A stretch of 64,000 bases of DNA from Streptomyces sp. NBC_01351 (GTDB taxonomy: Bacteria; Actinomycetota; Actinomycetes; Streptomycetales; Streptomycetaceae), in the NCBI RefSeq assembly GCF_036237315.1, contig NZ_CP108356.1, forward strand, positions 2,352,501-2,416,500, written 5' to 3'. The notes beneath the pieces were generated by a model that did not search any database, was not told where the DNA came from, and saw only the letters and a list, made by a program, of their open reading frames with translations. The translations under genes and the position numbers were made by a program. Below, piece by piece: positions 7,901-17,879 of the stretch; the stretch's first letter is position 1, and each line of letters begins with the position of its first letter.

Positions 7901-10122
7901 CACTTGTCGGAGTCGTCCTTGTCAGCGTCGTCGCCGGCGGTCTCGCCGTCGATCACGGGGACCAGGGAGAGCTTGCCGCGGGAGTCGATCTCGGCGATCT
8001 CGACCTGGACCTTGGTACCGACCGCGAGCACGTCCTCGACGTTCTCCACGCGCTTGCCACCGGCGAGCTTGCGGATCTGCGAGATGTGCAGCAGGCCGTC
8101 CTTGCCGGGCATGAGGGAGACGAAGGCACCGAAGGTGGTGGTCTTGACGACCGTACCCAGGTAGCGCTCGCCGACCTCCGGCATGGTCGGGTTGGCGATC
8201 GCGTTGATCGTGGCGCGGGCGGCCTCGGCGGCCGGGCCGTCGGAGGCACCGATGTAGATGGTGCCGTCGTCCTCGATCGTGATCTCGGCGCCGGTGTCCT
8301 CCTGGATCTGGTTGATCATCTTGCCCTTGGGGCCGATGACCTCACCGATCTTGTCCACCGGGATCTTGACGGTGATGATCCGGGGGGCGAACGGGGACAT
8401 CGCGTCCGGCGTGTCGATCGCTTCCATCATCACGTCGAGGATGTGGAGGCGGGCGTCGCGGGCCTGCTTGAGGGCGGCGGCCAGAACCGAGGCCGGGATG
8501 CCGTCGAGCTTGGTGTCCAGCTGGAGCGCGGTGACGAACTCCTTGGTGCCGGCGACCTTGAAGTCCATGTCGCCGAAGGCGTCCTCCGCACCGAGGATGT
8601 CGGTGAGGGCGACGTAGTGCGTCTTGCCGTCGATCTCCTGGGAGATCAGGCCCATGGCGATACCGGCGACGGGGGCCTTGAGGGGCACACCGGCGTTCAG
8701 CAGCGACATGGTGGAGGCGCAGACGGAGCCCATGGACGTCGAGCCGTTGGAGCCGAGGGCCTCGGACACCTGACGGATCGCGTAGGGGAACTCCTCGCGG
8801 GTCGGGAGGACCGGCACGATCGCGCGCTCGGCGAGCGCGCCGTGGCCGATCTCGCGGCGCTTCGGCGAACCGACGCGGCCGGTCTCGCCGACGGAGTACG
8901 GCGGGAAGTTGTAGTTGTGCATGTAGCGCTTGCGGGTCACCGGGGAGAGGGTGTCCAGCTGCTGCTCCATGCGGAGCATGTTCAGGGTGGTGACGCCCAG
9001 GATCTGGGTCTCGCCACGCTCGAACAGCGCCGAGCCGTGCACGCGCGGGATGGCCTCGACCTCGGCGGCGAGGGTACGGATGTCCGTGATCCCGCGGCCG
9101 TCGATGCGGACCTTGTCCTTGATGACGCGCTCGCGCACCAGGGCCTTGGTCAGGCTGCGGTACGCGGCGGAGATCTCCTTCTCGCGGCCTTCGAAGGCCG
9201 GGAGGAGCTTCTCGGCGGCGATCTCCTTGACGCGGTCCAGCTCGGCCTCGCGGTCCTGCTTGCCCGCGATGGTCAGCGCCTGGGAGAGCTCGCCCTTGAC
9301 GGCGGCCGAGAGGGCCTCGTACACGTCGTCCTGGTAGTCCAGGAAGACCGGGAACTCGCCCTCGGGCTTGGCGGCCTTGGCGGCCAGGTCGGCCTGGGCC
9401 TTGCAGAGGACCTTGATGAACGGCTTCGCGGCGTCGAGACCCGCGGCCACGACCTCCTCGGTCGGCGCCTCGGCGCCGCCCTTGACGAGGGCGATGGTCT
9501 TCTCGGTGGCCTCGGCCTCGACCATCATGATCGCGACGTCGCCGTCGTCCAGGACGCGGCCCGCGACGACCATGTCGAAGACGGCGTCCTCGAGCTCGGT
9601 GTGCGTCGGGAAGGCCACCCACTGGCCGCGGATCAGCGCGACGCGGACGCCGCCGATCGGGCCGGAGAAGGGCAGGCCGGCCAGCTGGGTGGACGCGGAC
9701 GCGGCGTTGATCGCGATGACGTCGTACAGGTGGTCCGGGTTGAGCGCCATGATCGTGGCGACGACCTGGATCTCGTTGCGCAGGCCCTTCTTGAAGGACG
9801 GGCGCAGCGGGCGGTCGATCAGACGGCAGGTGAGGATCGCGTCCTCGGAGGGGCGGCCCTCACGACGGAAGAACGAGCCGGGGATCTTGCCGGCCGCGTA
9901 CTGGCGCTCCTCGACGTCCACCGTCAGGGGGAAGAAGTCGAGCTGGTCCTTGGGCTTCTTCGACGCGGTGGTCGCGGAAAGCACCATCGTGTCGTCGTCC
10001 AGGTAGGCAACGGCGGAGCCGGCGGCCTGGCGGGCCAGACGGCCCGTCTCGAAGCGGATGGTGCGGGTGCCGAAGGAACCGTTGTCAATGACGGCCTCGG
10101 CGTAGTGGGTCTCGTTCTCCAC
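7900..10122 (-). CDS. pnp: Polyribonucleotide nucleotidyltransferase (PNPase)
   Basis: PNPase degrades RNA phosphorolytically and adds 3' tails; the Streptomyces enzyme was originally described as guanosine pentaphosphate synthetase. The 740-residue protein has two RNase PH domains ([27 protein letters not shown] in the first), an alpha-helical linker, a KH domain ([19 protein letters not shown]) and an S1 domain ([24 protein letters not shown]). It ends in an acidic tail. The GTG at 10122 has GGAG at good spacing and gives the usual N terminus. An ATG five codons upstream (10137) is also possible. Confidence 0.96.
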   Translation of the reverse strand: MENETHYAEAVIDNGSFGTRTIRFETGRLARQAAGSAVAYLDDDTMVLSATTASKKPKDQLDFFPLTVDVEERQYAAGKIPGSFFRREGRPSEDAILTCRLIDRPLRPSFKKGLRNEIQVVATIMALNPDHLYDVIAINAASASTQLAGLPFSGPIGGVRVALIRGQWVAFPTHTELEDAVFDMVVAGRVLDDGDVAIMMVEAEATEKTIALVKGGAEAPTEEVVAAGLDAAKPFIKVLCKAQADLAAKAAKPEGEFPVFLDYQDDVYEALSAAVKGELSQALTIAGKQDREAELDRVKEIAAEKLLPAFEGREKEISAAYRSLTKALVRERVIKDKVRIDGRGITDIRTLAAEVEAIPRVHGSALFERGETQILGVTTLNMLRMEQQLDTLSPVTRKRYMHNYNFPPYSVGETGRVGSPKRREIGHGALAERAIVPVLPTREEFPYAIRQVSEALGSNGSTSMGSVCASTMSLLNAGVPLKAPVAGIAMGLISQEIDGKTHYVALTDILGAEDAFGDMDFKVAGTKEFVTALQLDTKLDGIPASVLAAALKQARDARLHILDVMMEAIDTPDAMSPFAPRIITVKIPVDKIGEVIGPKGKMINQIQEDTGAEITIEDDGTIYIGASDGPAAEAARATINAIANPTMPEVGERYLGTVVKTTTFGAFVSLMPGKDGLLHISQIRKLAGGKRVENVEDVLAVGTKVQVEIAEIDSRGKLSLVPVIDGETAGDDADKDDSDK

Positions 10123-10428
10123 TAGCGTTTTCTCCATTTTCGTCGTCTCCGTCCGCCGCCCGTGTGGCGGTGGACGGTGCGGAGAAGCGCTCCTGGCCTG
10201 GGGCCGGTCTTCGATCGAAGCATCCGGGTCGTTGCCCCCCGTGGGGGTGTTCCGGGTGCCACTACCGAGGACCGGCGGCGTAGGGAGGGCGCTCCTCCTC
10301 TTCAGTTGTGCGCGTCTTCCTCAGACGCGCACGGGCGTCCGTTCCAGACTACAAAGGGTCCGGTCCGGTCCGCACGTACAGCAAAGGGAGCGGCCCCCGG
10401 ATGTGGGAACCGCTCCCTCCACAACGCT
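10123..10428 (-). promoter_or_regulatory. rpsO-pnp intergenic region with processing hairpin
   Basis: This 306-bp stretch contains no gene. Besides the rpsO terminator it holds a perfect 10-bp stem, GTGCGCGTCT at 10308-10317 and AGACGCGCAC at 10323-10332, and closer to pnp a longer imperfect fold with GCCGGTC/GACCGGC arms near 10205 and 10270. In Streptomyces the rpsO-pnp spacer is known to carry pnp promoters and a stem-loop cleaved by RNase III. This region matches that arrangement, although promoters cannot be pinpointed by eye. Confidence 0.65.
10386..10417 (-). terminator. rpsO terminator
   Basis: GGGAGCGG at 10386-10393 pairs with CCGCTCCC at 10410-10417, with further C-rich/G-rich pairing inside the loop. 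The hairpin begins 12 bp after the rpsO stop. Partial read-through into pnp is expected from the known biology of this gene pair. Confidence 0.65.
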
Positions 10429-10716
10429 TTACTTGGCGCCGGCCGCACCGCGGCGGATGCCGAGGCGCTCGACCAGCGCACGGAAGCGCTGGATGTCCTT
10501 CTTGGCCAGGTACTGCAGCAGGCGGCGACGCTGGCCGACCAGGATCAGCAGACCACGACGGGAGTGGTGGTCGTGCTTGTGGGTCTTGAGGTGCTCGGTC
10601 AGGTCCGAGATGCGGCGGGACAGCATGGCGACCTGGACCTCGGGGGAGCCGGTGTCGCCCTCCTTGGCACCAAACTCTGCGATGAGCTGCTTCTTCGTTG
10701 CGGCGTCGAGCGGCAC
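10429..10716 (-). CDS. rpsO: 30S ribosomal protein S15
   Basis: The 95-residue S15 protein binds 16S rRNA and helps assemble the 30S platform. The conserved core [17 protein letters not shown] and [19 protein letters not shown] is present and the protein ends [11 protein letters not shown], as in other streptomycetes. The GTG start at 10716 has AGGAG six bases upstream. It precedes pnp on the same strand, the widespread rpsO-pnp pairing. Confidence 0.97.
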   Translation of the reverse strand: MPLDAATKKQLIAEFGAKEGDTGSPEVQVAMLSRRISDLTEHLKTHKHDHHSRRGLLILVGQRRRLLQYLAKKDIQRFRALVERLGIRRGAAGAK

Positions 10717-10888
10717 GCGTACTCCTCGTAATAGGTCTTCGTTGCCACCGAGTGCCCCAGGTCGAATTCTCTGGGGATCTTCCGTAACTCGGGAGGCGGG
10801 GTCCGCTGAGCGCAGCTTCCAGAAGTTTCCGGGAGCGCGTACACAAACGGCCGTCACACAGCGTACCAGGCTGCCGGGACGCGGCGTC

Positions 10889-12394
10889 TCAGCTGGTGAG
10901 AGAGCGGGCCCGGGAGTAGACGTCCAGCACGGCCAGGGCCAGGGGGACCAGGCTGAGCAGGACCGCCGCCTCGGTGAGGTCGAGCAGCCTTCCCCAGAAG
11001 GGTGACAGGCCCTTGCGGGGGATGACAAGCGCAATTCCCGCGAGGAGGGCCGCGCCGGCCGCGACCGCGGCGGTCAGCCAGATCGTACGGATGTCCATGC
11101 CGCTGTGGTCCTGCTTGACGACCATGGCTTCGAGCAGGGCGACCGGCGGGTGCAGGGCCAGGCCGAGGATCAGCAGGGCGACGGCGGCCAGGCCGGCGCC
11201 CAGGGCGCACACCACCTGCGAGGTGTAGCGGAAGAGCCGGGCGCGCAGCAGCATGGCGAGGCCGGTGGCGAGGGCCAGCAGGCGGCCCCAGGTGTTGTCG
11301 GAGAAACCGAGGACGGCGGCGGAGCCGACGGCGACCGCGGCGCAGCCGGCGACGAGGCCGAGCAGCATCTCGTGGCCGCGGCGGGCCTGGGCGGCGATCG
11401 CCTCGGCGTCGAGCGGGGCGCCCGGCTCGGCGCCGTCGCCGCCGGACTGGTCGCCGTACGGCTCGGTCTCGTAGCGGTCCGGGGTCTCGTAATCCTCGAC
11501 GGCGCTCTGCGGTGCCGCGTAGCCGATGGGCAGCCGGGCGACGCGGGCGGAGAGGCTGGGCAGGAAGGCGACGAGGCCGATGGCGACGGGGGCGCAGGCG
11601 GCGGCGGTCTGGGTGGCGGAGGCCTCGGTGGCGATGGCCACGAAGGTGGCGAGGGTCCCGGTCGCGGCGACGAAGGTGGCCGCGACGAAGGGGGCGTCCC
11701 CGCTGGGGGTGAGCGCGACCAGGGCGACGGAGGCGACCAGGACGCAGACGCAGCCGAGGAGGAACTGGAGGCGCCCGGGGCCCTGGCCGGCGGCCGGGGC
11801 GACGATTCCGGAGCCGGCGATCAGCAGGTGCGGGAGGGCGCTGAGGCCGAGGGCGACGGCGGAGCCGCGGTCGCGGTAGACCCGGGCGCGGACCCCGGCC
11901 ACGGCGGTGAGCAGGACGCCGACGGCGCCGGCGATGACGCCGGGCAGGCCGTTCATGTCGTGGCGGATCGGGTCGGCGTACCAGAGGACGAAGCCCAGCA
12001 TGACGAGCAGCACCGCGGCGCCGGCCAGGCCCGCGCCGCGCAGCATGTCGTCGCTCCAGCGGTGCCGGTCGCGGACGACCGCGGAGGCGACGGCGTCGGA
12101 GACGTCGTCGAAGACCGCGGGCGGCAGGGACTCGGCGAAGGGGCGCAGGCTGAGCACCTCGCCGTCGAGGACCTGCTGGGCGGCGAGGGTCCGCGCGCCG
12201 TCGAGGACGGTGCCGGAGCGGCGCACGAGGTGGAAGCCGGTGGGAGCGCCCACGGGCTGGGTCTGACCGGTGAGGCGCAGCAACTCGGGATAGACGTCGG
12301 CGACGGCGATGTCCTCGGGGAGGGCGACGTCGATACGGCTGTCCGGGGCCACGACGGTGACCCTGCAGAAGCCCGTCGTTGCGGCCGTACTCAC
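10889..12394 (-). CDS. eccD: Type VII secretion integral membrane protein EccD
   Basis: EccD forms the membrane channel core of the ESX secretion machine. The 501-residue protein has an N-terminal ubiquitin-like (YukD) domain at about residues 5-90 ([21 protein letters not shown] onward), then about eleven hydrophobic segments. A hydrophilic loop rich in D, E and G (about residues 300-345) interrupts the membrane region. The GTG at 12394 is chosen because GGGGGG lies eight bases upstream. It is transcribed divergently from eccC across a 209-bp spacer, which should hold promoters for both. Confidence 0.92.
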   Translation of the reverse strand: MSTAATTGFCRVTVVAPDSRIDVALPEDIAVADVYPELLRLTGQTQPVGAPTGFHLVRRSGTVLDGARTLAAQQVLDGEVLSLRPFAESLPPAVFDDVSDAVASAVVRDRHRWSDDMLRGAGLAGAAVLLVMLGFVLWYADPIRHDMNGLPGVIAGAVGVLLTAVAGVRARVYRDRGSAVALGLSALPHLLIAGSGIVAPAAGQGPGRLQFLLGCVCVLVASVALVALTPSGDAPFVAATFVAATGTLATFVAIATEASATQTAAACAPVAIGLVAFLPSLSARVARLPIGYAAPQSAVEDYETPDRYETEPYGDQSGGDGAEPGAPLDAEAIAAQARRGHEMLLGLVAGCAAVAVGSAAVLGFSDNTWGRLLALATGLAMLLRARLFRYTSQVVCALGAGLAAVALLILGLALHPPVALLEAMVVKQDHSGMDIRTIWLTAAVAAGAALLAGIALVIPRKGLSPFWGRLLDLTEAAVLLSLVPLALAVLDVYSRARSLTS

Positions 12395-12603
12395 CTGCGT
12401 GACCCCCCTGGTTGACGCCTGCTCCGACGGGCGATTCGCGGATGCGCATGCCCGGACAGGACCTAGGCGCGCCACCCTACCGGGCATATGGCGGACTGTC
12501 GGCAAGTAGGATCACGGTCGCCGCGGAGGAGACCCCCTCCGCGCCCGGGACTTGGGGGCGCCGGTTACGACGTCCCGTCCGTTTTCGAGGGATTGATGCT
12601 CCG

Positions 12604-15600
12604 GTGAGCCAGATCGTCGTCAAACGCCCGCCGCGGTCCCTGCCGCCCGAAGTCCCTTCGGACGAGCTGAGACTGGAGGCTCCTCCGGAACTCCCGCGCG
12701 GTCAGCAAGAGGGCATGCTGATGCAGGTCCTGCCGATGCTCGGCATGGGCTCGTCCGTCGTGTTCTTCTTCATGATGCCGAACCCCATCATGAAGATCAT
12801 GGGCACGCTGATGCTGGCGTCCACCGTGGGCATGATCATTGCCCAGTTGGTGCGCCACCGGCGCGGTACGCAGGGGCAAATGGCCGATGTCCGCCGGGAC
12901 TACCTCAAGTACCTGGCACAGACCCGCCGTCAGGTGCGCCGGACCGCGCGGACGCAGCGCGACGCGCAGCTGTACCTGCACCCGGCTCCCGAGCAGTTGT
13001 GGTCCGTGGTGGCCGAGGGCTCGCGGCTCTGGGAGCGCCGGGTCGGCGACCCGGACTTCGGGCAGGCCCGCCTCGGGCTCGGCGCCCAGCGGCTGGCGAC
13101 GCCCCTGGTGGCTCCCGACACGGCCCCGGTGGACGAGCTGGAGCCGTTGACGGCGGGCGCGATGCAGCGCTTCCTGAAGGTGCACTCCTCGCTGGACGGG
13201 CTGCCGGTGGCGGTGTCGATGCGGGCCTTCTACCACGTGACGGTGTCCGGGGAGCCGGAGTCGGCGCGCGGTACGGCGCGGGCGCTGGTCGCGCAGCTGG
13301 CGACGCTGCACTCCCCCGAGGACCTGATGGTGGCCGTGGTGGCCGCGCCGGGTGCGGTGCCGGCGTGGGACTGGACGAAGTGGCTGCCGCACACGCAGGT
13401 TCCGGGTCAGGTCGACGGGGCCGGTACGAAGCGGCTGTTCGGCGATGACCTCGCCGAGCTGGAAGGGCTGCTGGGGCCCCGGCTGGAGGGGCGGCCGCGG
13501 TTCAGCCGCGAGGTGTCCCCGGTGCTGGACCAGCCGCACCTGGTGGTGGTGCTGGACGGCGGGATGGTGCCTCCGGACTCGGTGTTCGCGGCGGCCGAGG
13601 GGCTGCAGGGCGTGACCATCGTCGAGGTGGTCGCGGGTGAGCTGGACGAGCTGCGCGGCGGTCTGTCGGTCGTGGTGCGGCCGGGGCGGCTGCGGCTGGA
13701 GTCGGGTGCGGGCGTGGCCTACGAGGGCCTCCCGGACACCCTGTCGCTGCCTGCGGCGGAGGCCCTGGCCCGGCAGCTGGCGCCGTTGCGCACCGGTGGC
13801 GGGGACGAGGACGAGCCGCTGCTCGCCAACCTGGACTTCACGGACCTGCTGAACCTGGGCGACGCGGCCTCCATCGACGTGGCGCGGACCTGGCGGCCGC
13901 GGTCGGCCGGTGAGCGGCTGCGCGTGCCGATCGGTGTCGGCGAGGACGGCGGTCCGGTGATGCTGGACCTCAAGGAGGCCGCGCAGGAGGGCATGGGCCC
14001 GCACGGCCTGTGCGTGGGCGCGACCGGTTCCGGCAAGTCGGAGCTGCTGCGCACGCTGGTGCTGGGTCTGGCCGTCACGCACACCTCGGAGACGCTGAAC
14101 TTCGTACTCGCCGACTTCAAGGGCGGTGCGACCTTCACCGGCATGGGGCAGATGCCGCACGTCGCGGCCGTCATCACCAACCTGGCGGACGACCTGACGC
14201 TCGTGGACCGCATGGGCGACTCGATCCGCGGCGAGCTCCAGCGCCGGCAGGAGCTGCTGCGCTCCGCGGGCAACTACGCGAACATCCACGACTACGAGAA
14301 GGCCCGCGCGGCCGGCGCCCCGCTGGAGCCGCTGGCTTCGCTGGTGCTGGTCATCGACGAGTTCTCCGAGCTGCTGACGGCGAAGCCCGACTTCATCGAC
14401 ATGTTCATCCAGATCGGCCGCATCGGCCGTTCGCTGGGCGTGCACCTGCTGCTGGCCTCGCAGCGGCTGGAGGAGGGCAAGCTGCGCGGTCTGGACACGT
14501 ACCTGTCGTACCGGATCGGTCTGCGGACCTTCTCGGCGGCGGAGTCGCGGACCGCGATCGGCGTGCCGGACGCCTACCACCTGCCGTCGGTGCCCGGTTC
14601 CGGCTACCTGAAGTTCGGTACGGACGAGATGACGCGCTTCAAGGCGGCGTACGTCTCGGGCACCTACCGCTCGGGCGGGCCGGACCTGTCGGTGGGCCTG
14701 TTCCCGGTGGAGCGGCGGCCCGCGCTGTTCACGGCGACCCCGGTGCCGGTGGTGTACGCGGCCCCGGACCCGGCGTACCTGGCGGCGCAGTCGGCGCGGG
14801 AGGACGACGCGCTCGCGGACACGGTGCTGGACGTGATCGTGGGCCGGCTGGAGGGGCAGGGGGTGCCGGCGCACCAGGTGTGGCTGCCGCCGCTCGACCA
14901 GGCGCCGCCGCTGGACCAGCTGCTGCCGGCGCTGGCGCCGAGCGCCGAGCGCGGGCTGCACGCGGAGGGGTACACGCGGCCCGGCGGGCTCGTCGTACCG
15001 CTCGGCCTCATCGACAAGCCGTTCGAGCAGCGGCGCGAGGTGCTGTACCGGGACTTCTCGGGTGCGGCGGGCCACATGATGGTGGTCGGCGGTCCGCAGT
15101 CGGGCAAGTCGACGCTGATGCGGACGCTGATCTCTTCGTTCGCGCTCACGCACACCCCGCGCGAGGTGCAGTTCTACGGGCTGGACTTCGGTGGTGGCAG
15201 TCTGTCGGCGGTCGCCGAGCTGCCGCACGTGGGCGGGATCGCCTCGCGGCTGGACCCGGAGCGGGTGCGGCGCACGGTCTCGGAGGTGGCGGGCATCCTC
15301 AACCGCCGCGAGGAGTTCTTCCGTTCGAACGGCATCGACTCGATCAGCACGTACCGGCGCAGGCGCGCGGCGGGCGACCTGCCGGGCGAGGCGTGGGGCG
15401 ACGTGTTCCTCGTCATCGACGGCTGGGGCAACTTCCGGGGCGAGTACGAGGGCCTGGAGCAGGTCGTCAACGACATCGCGGCCCGCGGTCTGGGCTACGG
15501 AATCCACGTGGTGATCACCGCGGCGCGGTACATGGAGGTGCGGGCCGCGCTCAAGGACCAGATGCTCAGCCGGCTGGAGCTGCGGCTCGGTGACGTCATG

Positions 15601-16554
15601 GACTCCGAGTTCGACCGGAAGGTCGCGGCGAACGTCCCGGCGGGGATGCCGGGTCGCGGTCAGGTCGCGGAGAAGCTGCACTTCCTGGGGGCGCTGCCGC
15701 GGATCGACGGCTCGCACGAGGCGGGCGACCTGTCGGAGGCCACGGCGGCATTCGTGGACGCGGTGAAGCAGAACTGGGCGGGGGCCGCGGCTCCCGGCGT
15801 ACGGCTGCTGCCGCGCCTGCTCCACGCCGACCAGCTGCCCAAGGGCGGGGAGCACCCCGGCCGCGGGATCGCGATCGGCATCGACGAGACCAACCTGGAG
15901 CCGGTGTTCGTCGACTTCGAGTCCGATCCCTTCCTGCTGGTCTTCGGCGAGAGCGAGTCGGGCAAGACGAACCTGCTGCGGCTCATCGCGAAGCAGATCG
16001 CGGAGCGCTACACGCCCGACCAGGCGCGCCTGGTCGTCGGCGACTACCGGCGGAGCCTGCTGGGGGCGCTGCCGGAGGAGCACCTGCTGGAGTACGCGCC
16101 GATGGCGAGCTCCCTGCAGATGCACATGGAGGCGCTGGGCGGGGTGTTCTCGCGCCGGCAGCCGCCGACCGACGTCACTCCGCAGCAGCTGCGGGACCGC
16201 AGCTGGTGGACGGGCCCGGACGTGTTCATCATCATCGACGACTTCGACCTGGTGGCCACGAGCCAGGGCAATCCGCTGGCCCCGCTGGTGGAGTTCCTGC
16301 CCTTCGCCCGGGACACGGGCGTGCGCTTCATCATCGCGCGCAACTCGGCGGGGGCATCGCGCTCGCTGTACGAGCCGTTCATGCAGCGGATCAAGGAGCT
16401 CGGCGCGCAGGGCATCGTCCTGTCCGGCGATCCGTCCGAGGGCGACCTGGTCGGCAACGTCCGGCCGCGTCCGATGCCCCCGGGCCGGGCCTACTACGCC
16501 TCGCGCAGGCGGGGTACGTCGCTGGTGCAGCTGGGGCGGATGCCGGGGATGTGA
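12604..16554 (+). CDS. eccC: Type VII secretion ATPase EccC (fused EccCa/EccCb)
   Basis: This is the FtsK/SpoIIIE-type motor that recognises WXG100 substrates. The 1316-residue protein has two transmembrane helices at about residues 38-82 and three ATPase domains with P-loops GATGSGKS (about 473), GGPQSGKS (about 828) and GESESGKT (about 1115). The Walker B acidic pair is complete in the first domain (VIDEFSEL). It is altered in the second (VIDGW) and is IIDDF in the third, which fits one main hydrolysing domain and substrate-binding followers. The GTG at 12604 follows GAGGG. The Ca and Cb halves are one polypeptide, unlike mycobacterial ESX-1. Confidence 0.95.
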   Translation: MSQIVVKRPPRSLPPEVPSDELRLEAPPELPRGQQEGMLMQVLPMLGMGSSVVFFFMMPNPIMKIMGTLMLASTVGMIIAQLVRHRRGTQGQMADVRRDYLKYLAQTRRQVRRTARTQRDAQLYLHPAPEQLWSVVAEGSRLWERRVGDPDFGQARLGLGAQRLATPLVAPDTAPVDELEPLTAGAMQRFLKVHSSLDGLPVAVSMRAFYHVTVSGEPESARGTARALVAQLATLHSPEDLMVAVVAAPGAVPAWDWTKWLPHTQVPGQVDGAGTKRLFGDDLAELEGLLGPRLEGRPRFSREVSPVLDQPHLVVVLDGGMVPPDSVFAAAEGLQGVTIVEVVAGELDELRGGLSVVVRPGRLRLESGAGVAYEGLPDTLSLPAAEALARQLAPLRTGGGDEDEPLLANLDFTDLLNLGDAASIDVARTWRPRSAGERLRVPIGVGEDGGPVMLDLKEAAQEGMGPHGLCVGATGSGKSELLRTLVLGLAVTHTSETLNFVLADFKGGATFTGMGQMPHVAAVITNLADDLTLVDRMGDSIRGELQRRQELLRSAGNYANIHDYEKARAAGAPLEPLASLVLVIDEFSELLTAKPDFIDMFIQIGRIGRSLGVHLLLASQRLEEGKLRGLDTYLSYRIGLRTFSAAESRTAIGVPDAYHLPSVPGSGYLKFGTDEMTRFKAAYVSGTYRSGGPDLSVGLFPVERRPALFTATPVPVVYAAPDPAYLAAQSAREDDALADTVLDVIVGRLEGQGVPAHQVWLPPLDQAPPLDQLLPALAPSAERGLHAEGYTRPGGLVVPLGLIDKPFEQRREVLYRDFSGAAGHMMVVGGPQSGKSTLMRTLISSFALTHTPREVQFYGLDFGGGSLSAVAELPHVGGIASRLDPERVRRTVSEVAGILNRREEFFRSNGIDSISTYRRRRAAGDLPGEAWGDVFLVIDGWGNFRGEYEGLEQVVNDIAARGLGYGIHVVITAARYMEVRAALKDQMLSRLELRLGDVMDSEFDRKVAANVPAGMPGRGQVAEKLHFLGALPRIDGSHEAGDLSEATAAFVDAVKQNWAGAAAPGVRLLPRLLHADQLPKGGEHPGRGIAIGIDETNLEPVFVDFESDPFLLVFGESESGKTNLLRLIAKQIAERYTPDQARLVVGDYRRSLLGALPEEHLLEYAPMASSLQMHMEALGGVFSRRQPPTDVTPQQLRDRSWWTGPDVFIIIDDFDLVATSQGNPLAPLVEFLPFARDTGVRFIIARNSAGASRSLYEPFMQRIKELGAQGIVLSGDPSEGDLVGNVRPRPMPPGRAYYASRRRGTSLVQLGRMPGM

Positions 16555-16630
16555 GGAAACCGGTCCCCTCGGGCGGCGCAGCGCCGATAATCGGCGGTGA
16601 AGACCGCGCCACCGAGGGGAAAGGCCGCAC

Positions 16631-16876
16631 ATGGGCACCCAGCAGGAGAAGGACGAGCTGTACGCGCTCGACATCAGCGGCGTGGAGTGGGAGGGCCCTC
16701 CCGGGACCAGCCCGGACGAGGAGCGGGTCGAGATCGCCCGGCTGCCCGAGGGTGCGGTGGCCATGCGGTCCTCGCTGGACCGGGAGACGGTGCTGCGGTA
16801 CACGGCGGCCGAGTGGGAGGCCTTCGTACTCGGGGCCAGGGACGGCGAGTTCGACCTGGACCGCCATCAGCCCTGA
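16631..16876 (+). CDS. DUF397-type small protein
   Basis: The 81-residue protein ends with the DUF397 pattern: a VEIARLPEGAVAMRSS strand, then the turn, then AAEWEAFVLGARDGEFD. DUF397 proteins in streptomycetes often pair with a helix-turn-helix XRE regulator as part of small regulatory gene pairs, but no XRE gene lies next to this one. It sits 76 bp after eccC on the same strand and may be read as the end of that operon. A role in ESX regulation is only a guess from position. Confidence 0.8.
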   Translation: MGTQQEKDELYALDISGVEWEGPPGTSPDEERVEIARLPEGAVAMRSSLDRETVLRYTAAEWEAFVLGARDGEFDLDRHQP

Positions 16877-16927
16877 GCGGCCCGGGCACGGCCCGGAAGG
16901 CGCGTGAGAGACGCGTGAGAGACGCCG

Positions 16928-16958
16928 AAGGGGCGCGCCCGCAGTGGGCGCGCCCCTT
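16928..16958. terminator. Bidirectional terminator
   Basis: AAGGGGCGCGCCC at 16928-16940 pairs with GGGCGCGCCCCTT at 16946-16958 across a five-base loop. It lies between the convergent DUF397 gene and the esx pair and can end transcription from both sides. Confidence 0.8.
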
Positions 16959-16972
16959 CTGGTGTACCTGGC

Positions 16973-17281
16973 TCAGAACGCCTCGGTGAACAGGCGCGAG
17001 GCCTTCACGTCGGTGGAGCGGTAGTCGTCCTTGCCGCGCTCGATGAGCTGGGCGACCTGCTCGAGCTGGTTCTTCATGTGGTCCGCCTGGCCCTTGTACT
17101 TGGCCTGCAGCTGGATGTACGCGGCGTGTGCCTCACCGTCCCAGGTGTCCGTGACGACCTTGAGCGCCTGGTCCATCGCGGCCAGGTCGTCGACGATCTT
17201 CTTGGAGACCGTGCGGATGCGGTTGGCCATCTGCTGGACGGATTCGTATGTGACCTTGGTGTGGCCGTCACTGGCAGCCAT
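16973..17281 (-). CDS. WXG100 protein (ESX substrate, EsxB-like)
   Basis: The 102-residue helical hairpin protein has the WXG turn as W47-D-G49. Its C-terminal helix contains Y87-RST-D91, matching the YxxxD/E secretion signal of type VII substrates. That makes this protein the likely signal-bearing partner of the heterodimer. It starts at ATG with GGAGAAG upstream and follows the other WXG100 gene by 45 bp, so the two are cotranscribed. Assigning it as EsxB rather than EsxA rests on the signal motif. Confidence 0.9.
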   Translation of the reverse strand: MAASDGHTKVTYESVQQMANRIRTVSKKIVDDLAAMDQALKVVTDTWDGEAHAAYIQLQAKYKGQADHMKNQLEQVAQLIERGKDDYRSTDVKASRLFTEAF

Positions 17282-17326
17282 GTTCTTCTCCTTAGCGCTG
17301 AGCGTGCGTACCGAAAACGACGGGCG

Positions 17327-17665
17327 TCAGATGGAGTTGAGGCCCGAGTTGTTGCCACCTGCGTTGGACTGGACGGCACTGAAGGCCGCACGCACATCGT
17401 CGTCCTGGGCGTTGCTCAGGTTCTTGGTCTGGGCCACCGCGTTGTGCAGCACCCCGAGCAGACGACGGATCTGGTCGTGGTCCTCGTTGACCACCGTCTG
17501 GGCGTTGACGAACCCCTGGGCACCCACACCGGTCCACCCCGCACCCACGGTGGCGAGGATGTCGGCCAGTTCACGGGCCTGGGTGGTGACGGCATCGGCC
17601 GTTTCGGAGATCTTGTTCTTGGCCTGGACGATCGGATCGTCTGCAAGTCCGAAATTGTTGCTCAT
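17327..17665 (-). CDS. WXG100 protein (ESX substrate, EsxA-like)
   Basis: The 112-residue protein has W44-T-G46 at the predicted hairpin turn, flanked by two amphipathic helices. It has a Ser/Asn/Gly-rich C terminus (NAGGNNSGLNSI) without a YxxxD/E motif, so it probably leaves the cell paired with the 102-residue partner. The ATG at 17665 has AGGAG seven bases upstream; an in-frame start seven codons earlier is less well placed. A 214-bp gap separates it from mycP and probably holds the promoter of the pair. Confidence 0.9.
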   Translation of the reverse strand: MSNNFGLADDPIVQAKNKISETADAVTTQARELADILATVGAGWTGVGAQGFVNAQTVVNEDHDQIRRLLGVLHNAVAQTKNLSNAQDDDVRAAFSAVQSNAGGNNSGLNSI

Positions 17666-17879
17666 CCGAAGCTCCTCACTTCTCAATTCGCCGGCGGGAT
17701 CGGCGGATTACGTGGCGGAGCGGACAGTTCCAGGGCGGTTTCAAGCCACACGCCCCAAAGATCCCCCTCCGCTCCACGAGAATCCCCCGATCACAGTCGT
17801 GAAGCCTGCCGTCACTCTAGCCAGTTCGGCGGCCTGGCCCAACACCAGTGGTCCGGTTCTGTTGATGAACCGTGACCGT

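Noticed and set aside
12565..16803. Minus-strand open frame of 1412 codons
   Set aside because: It is antisense to eccC and is Arg/His/Gln-rich without any domain. The plus strand has three P-loops and GTG plus ribosome site.
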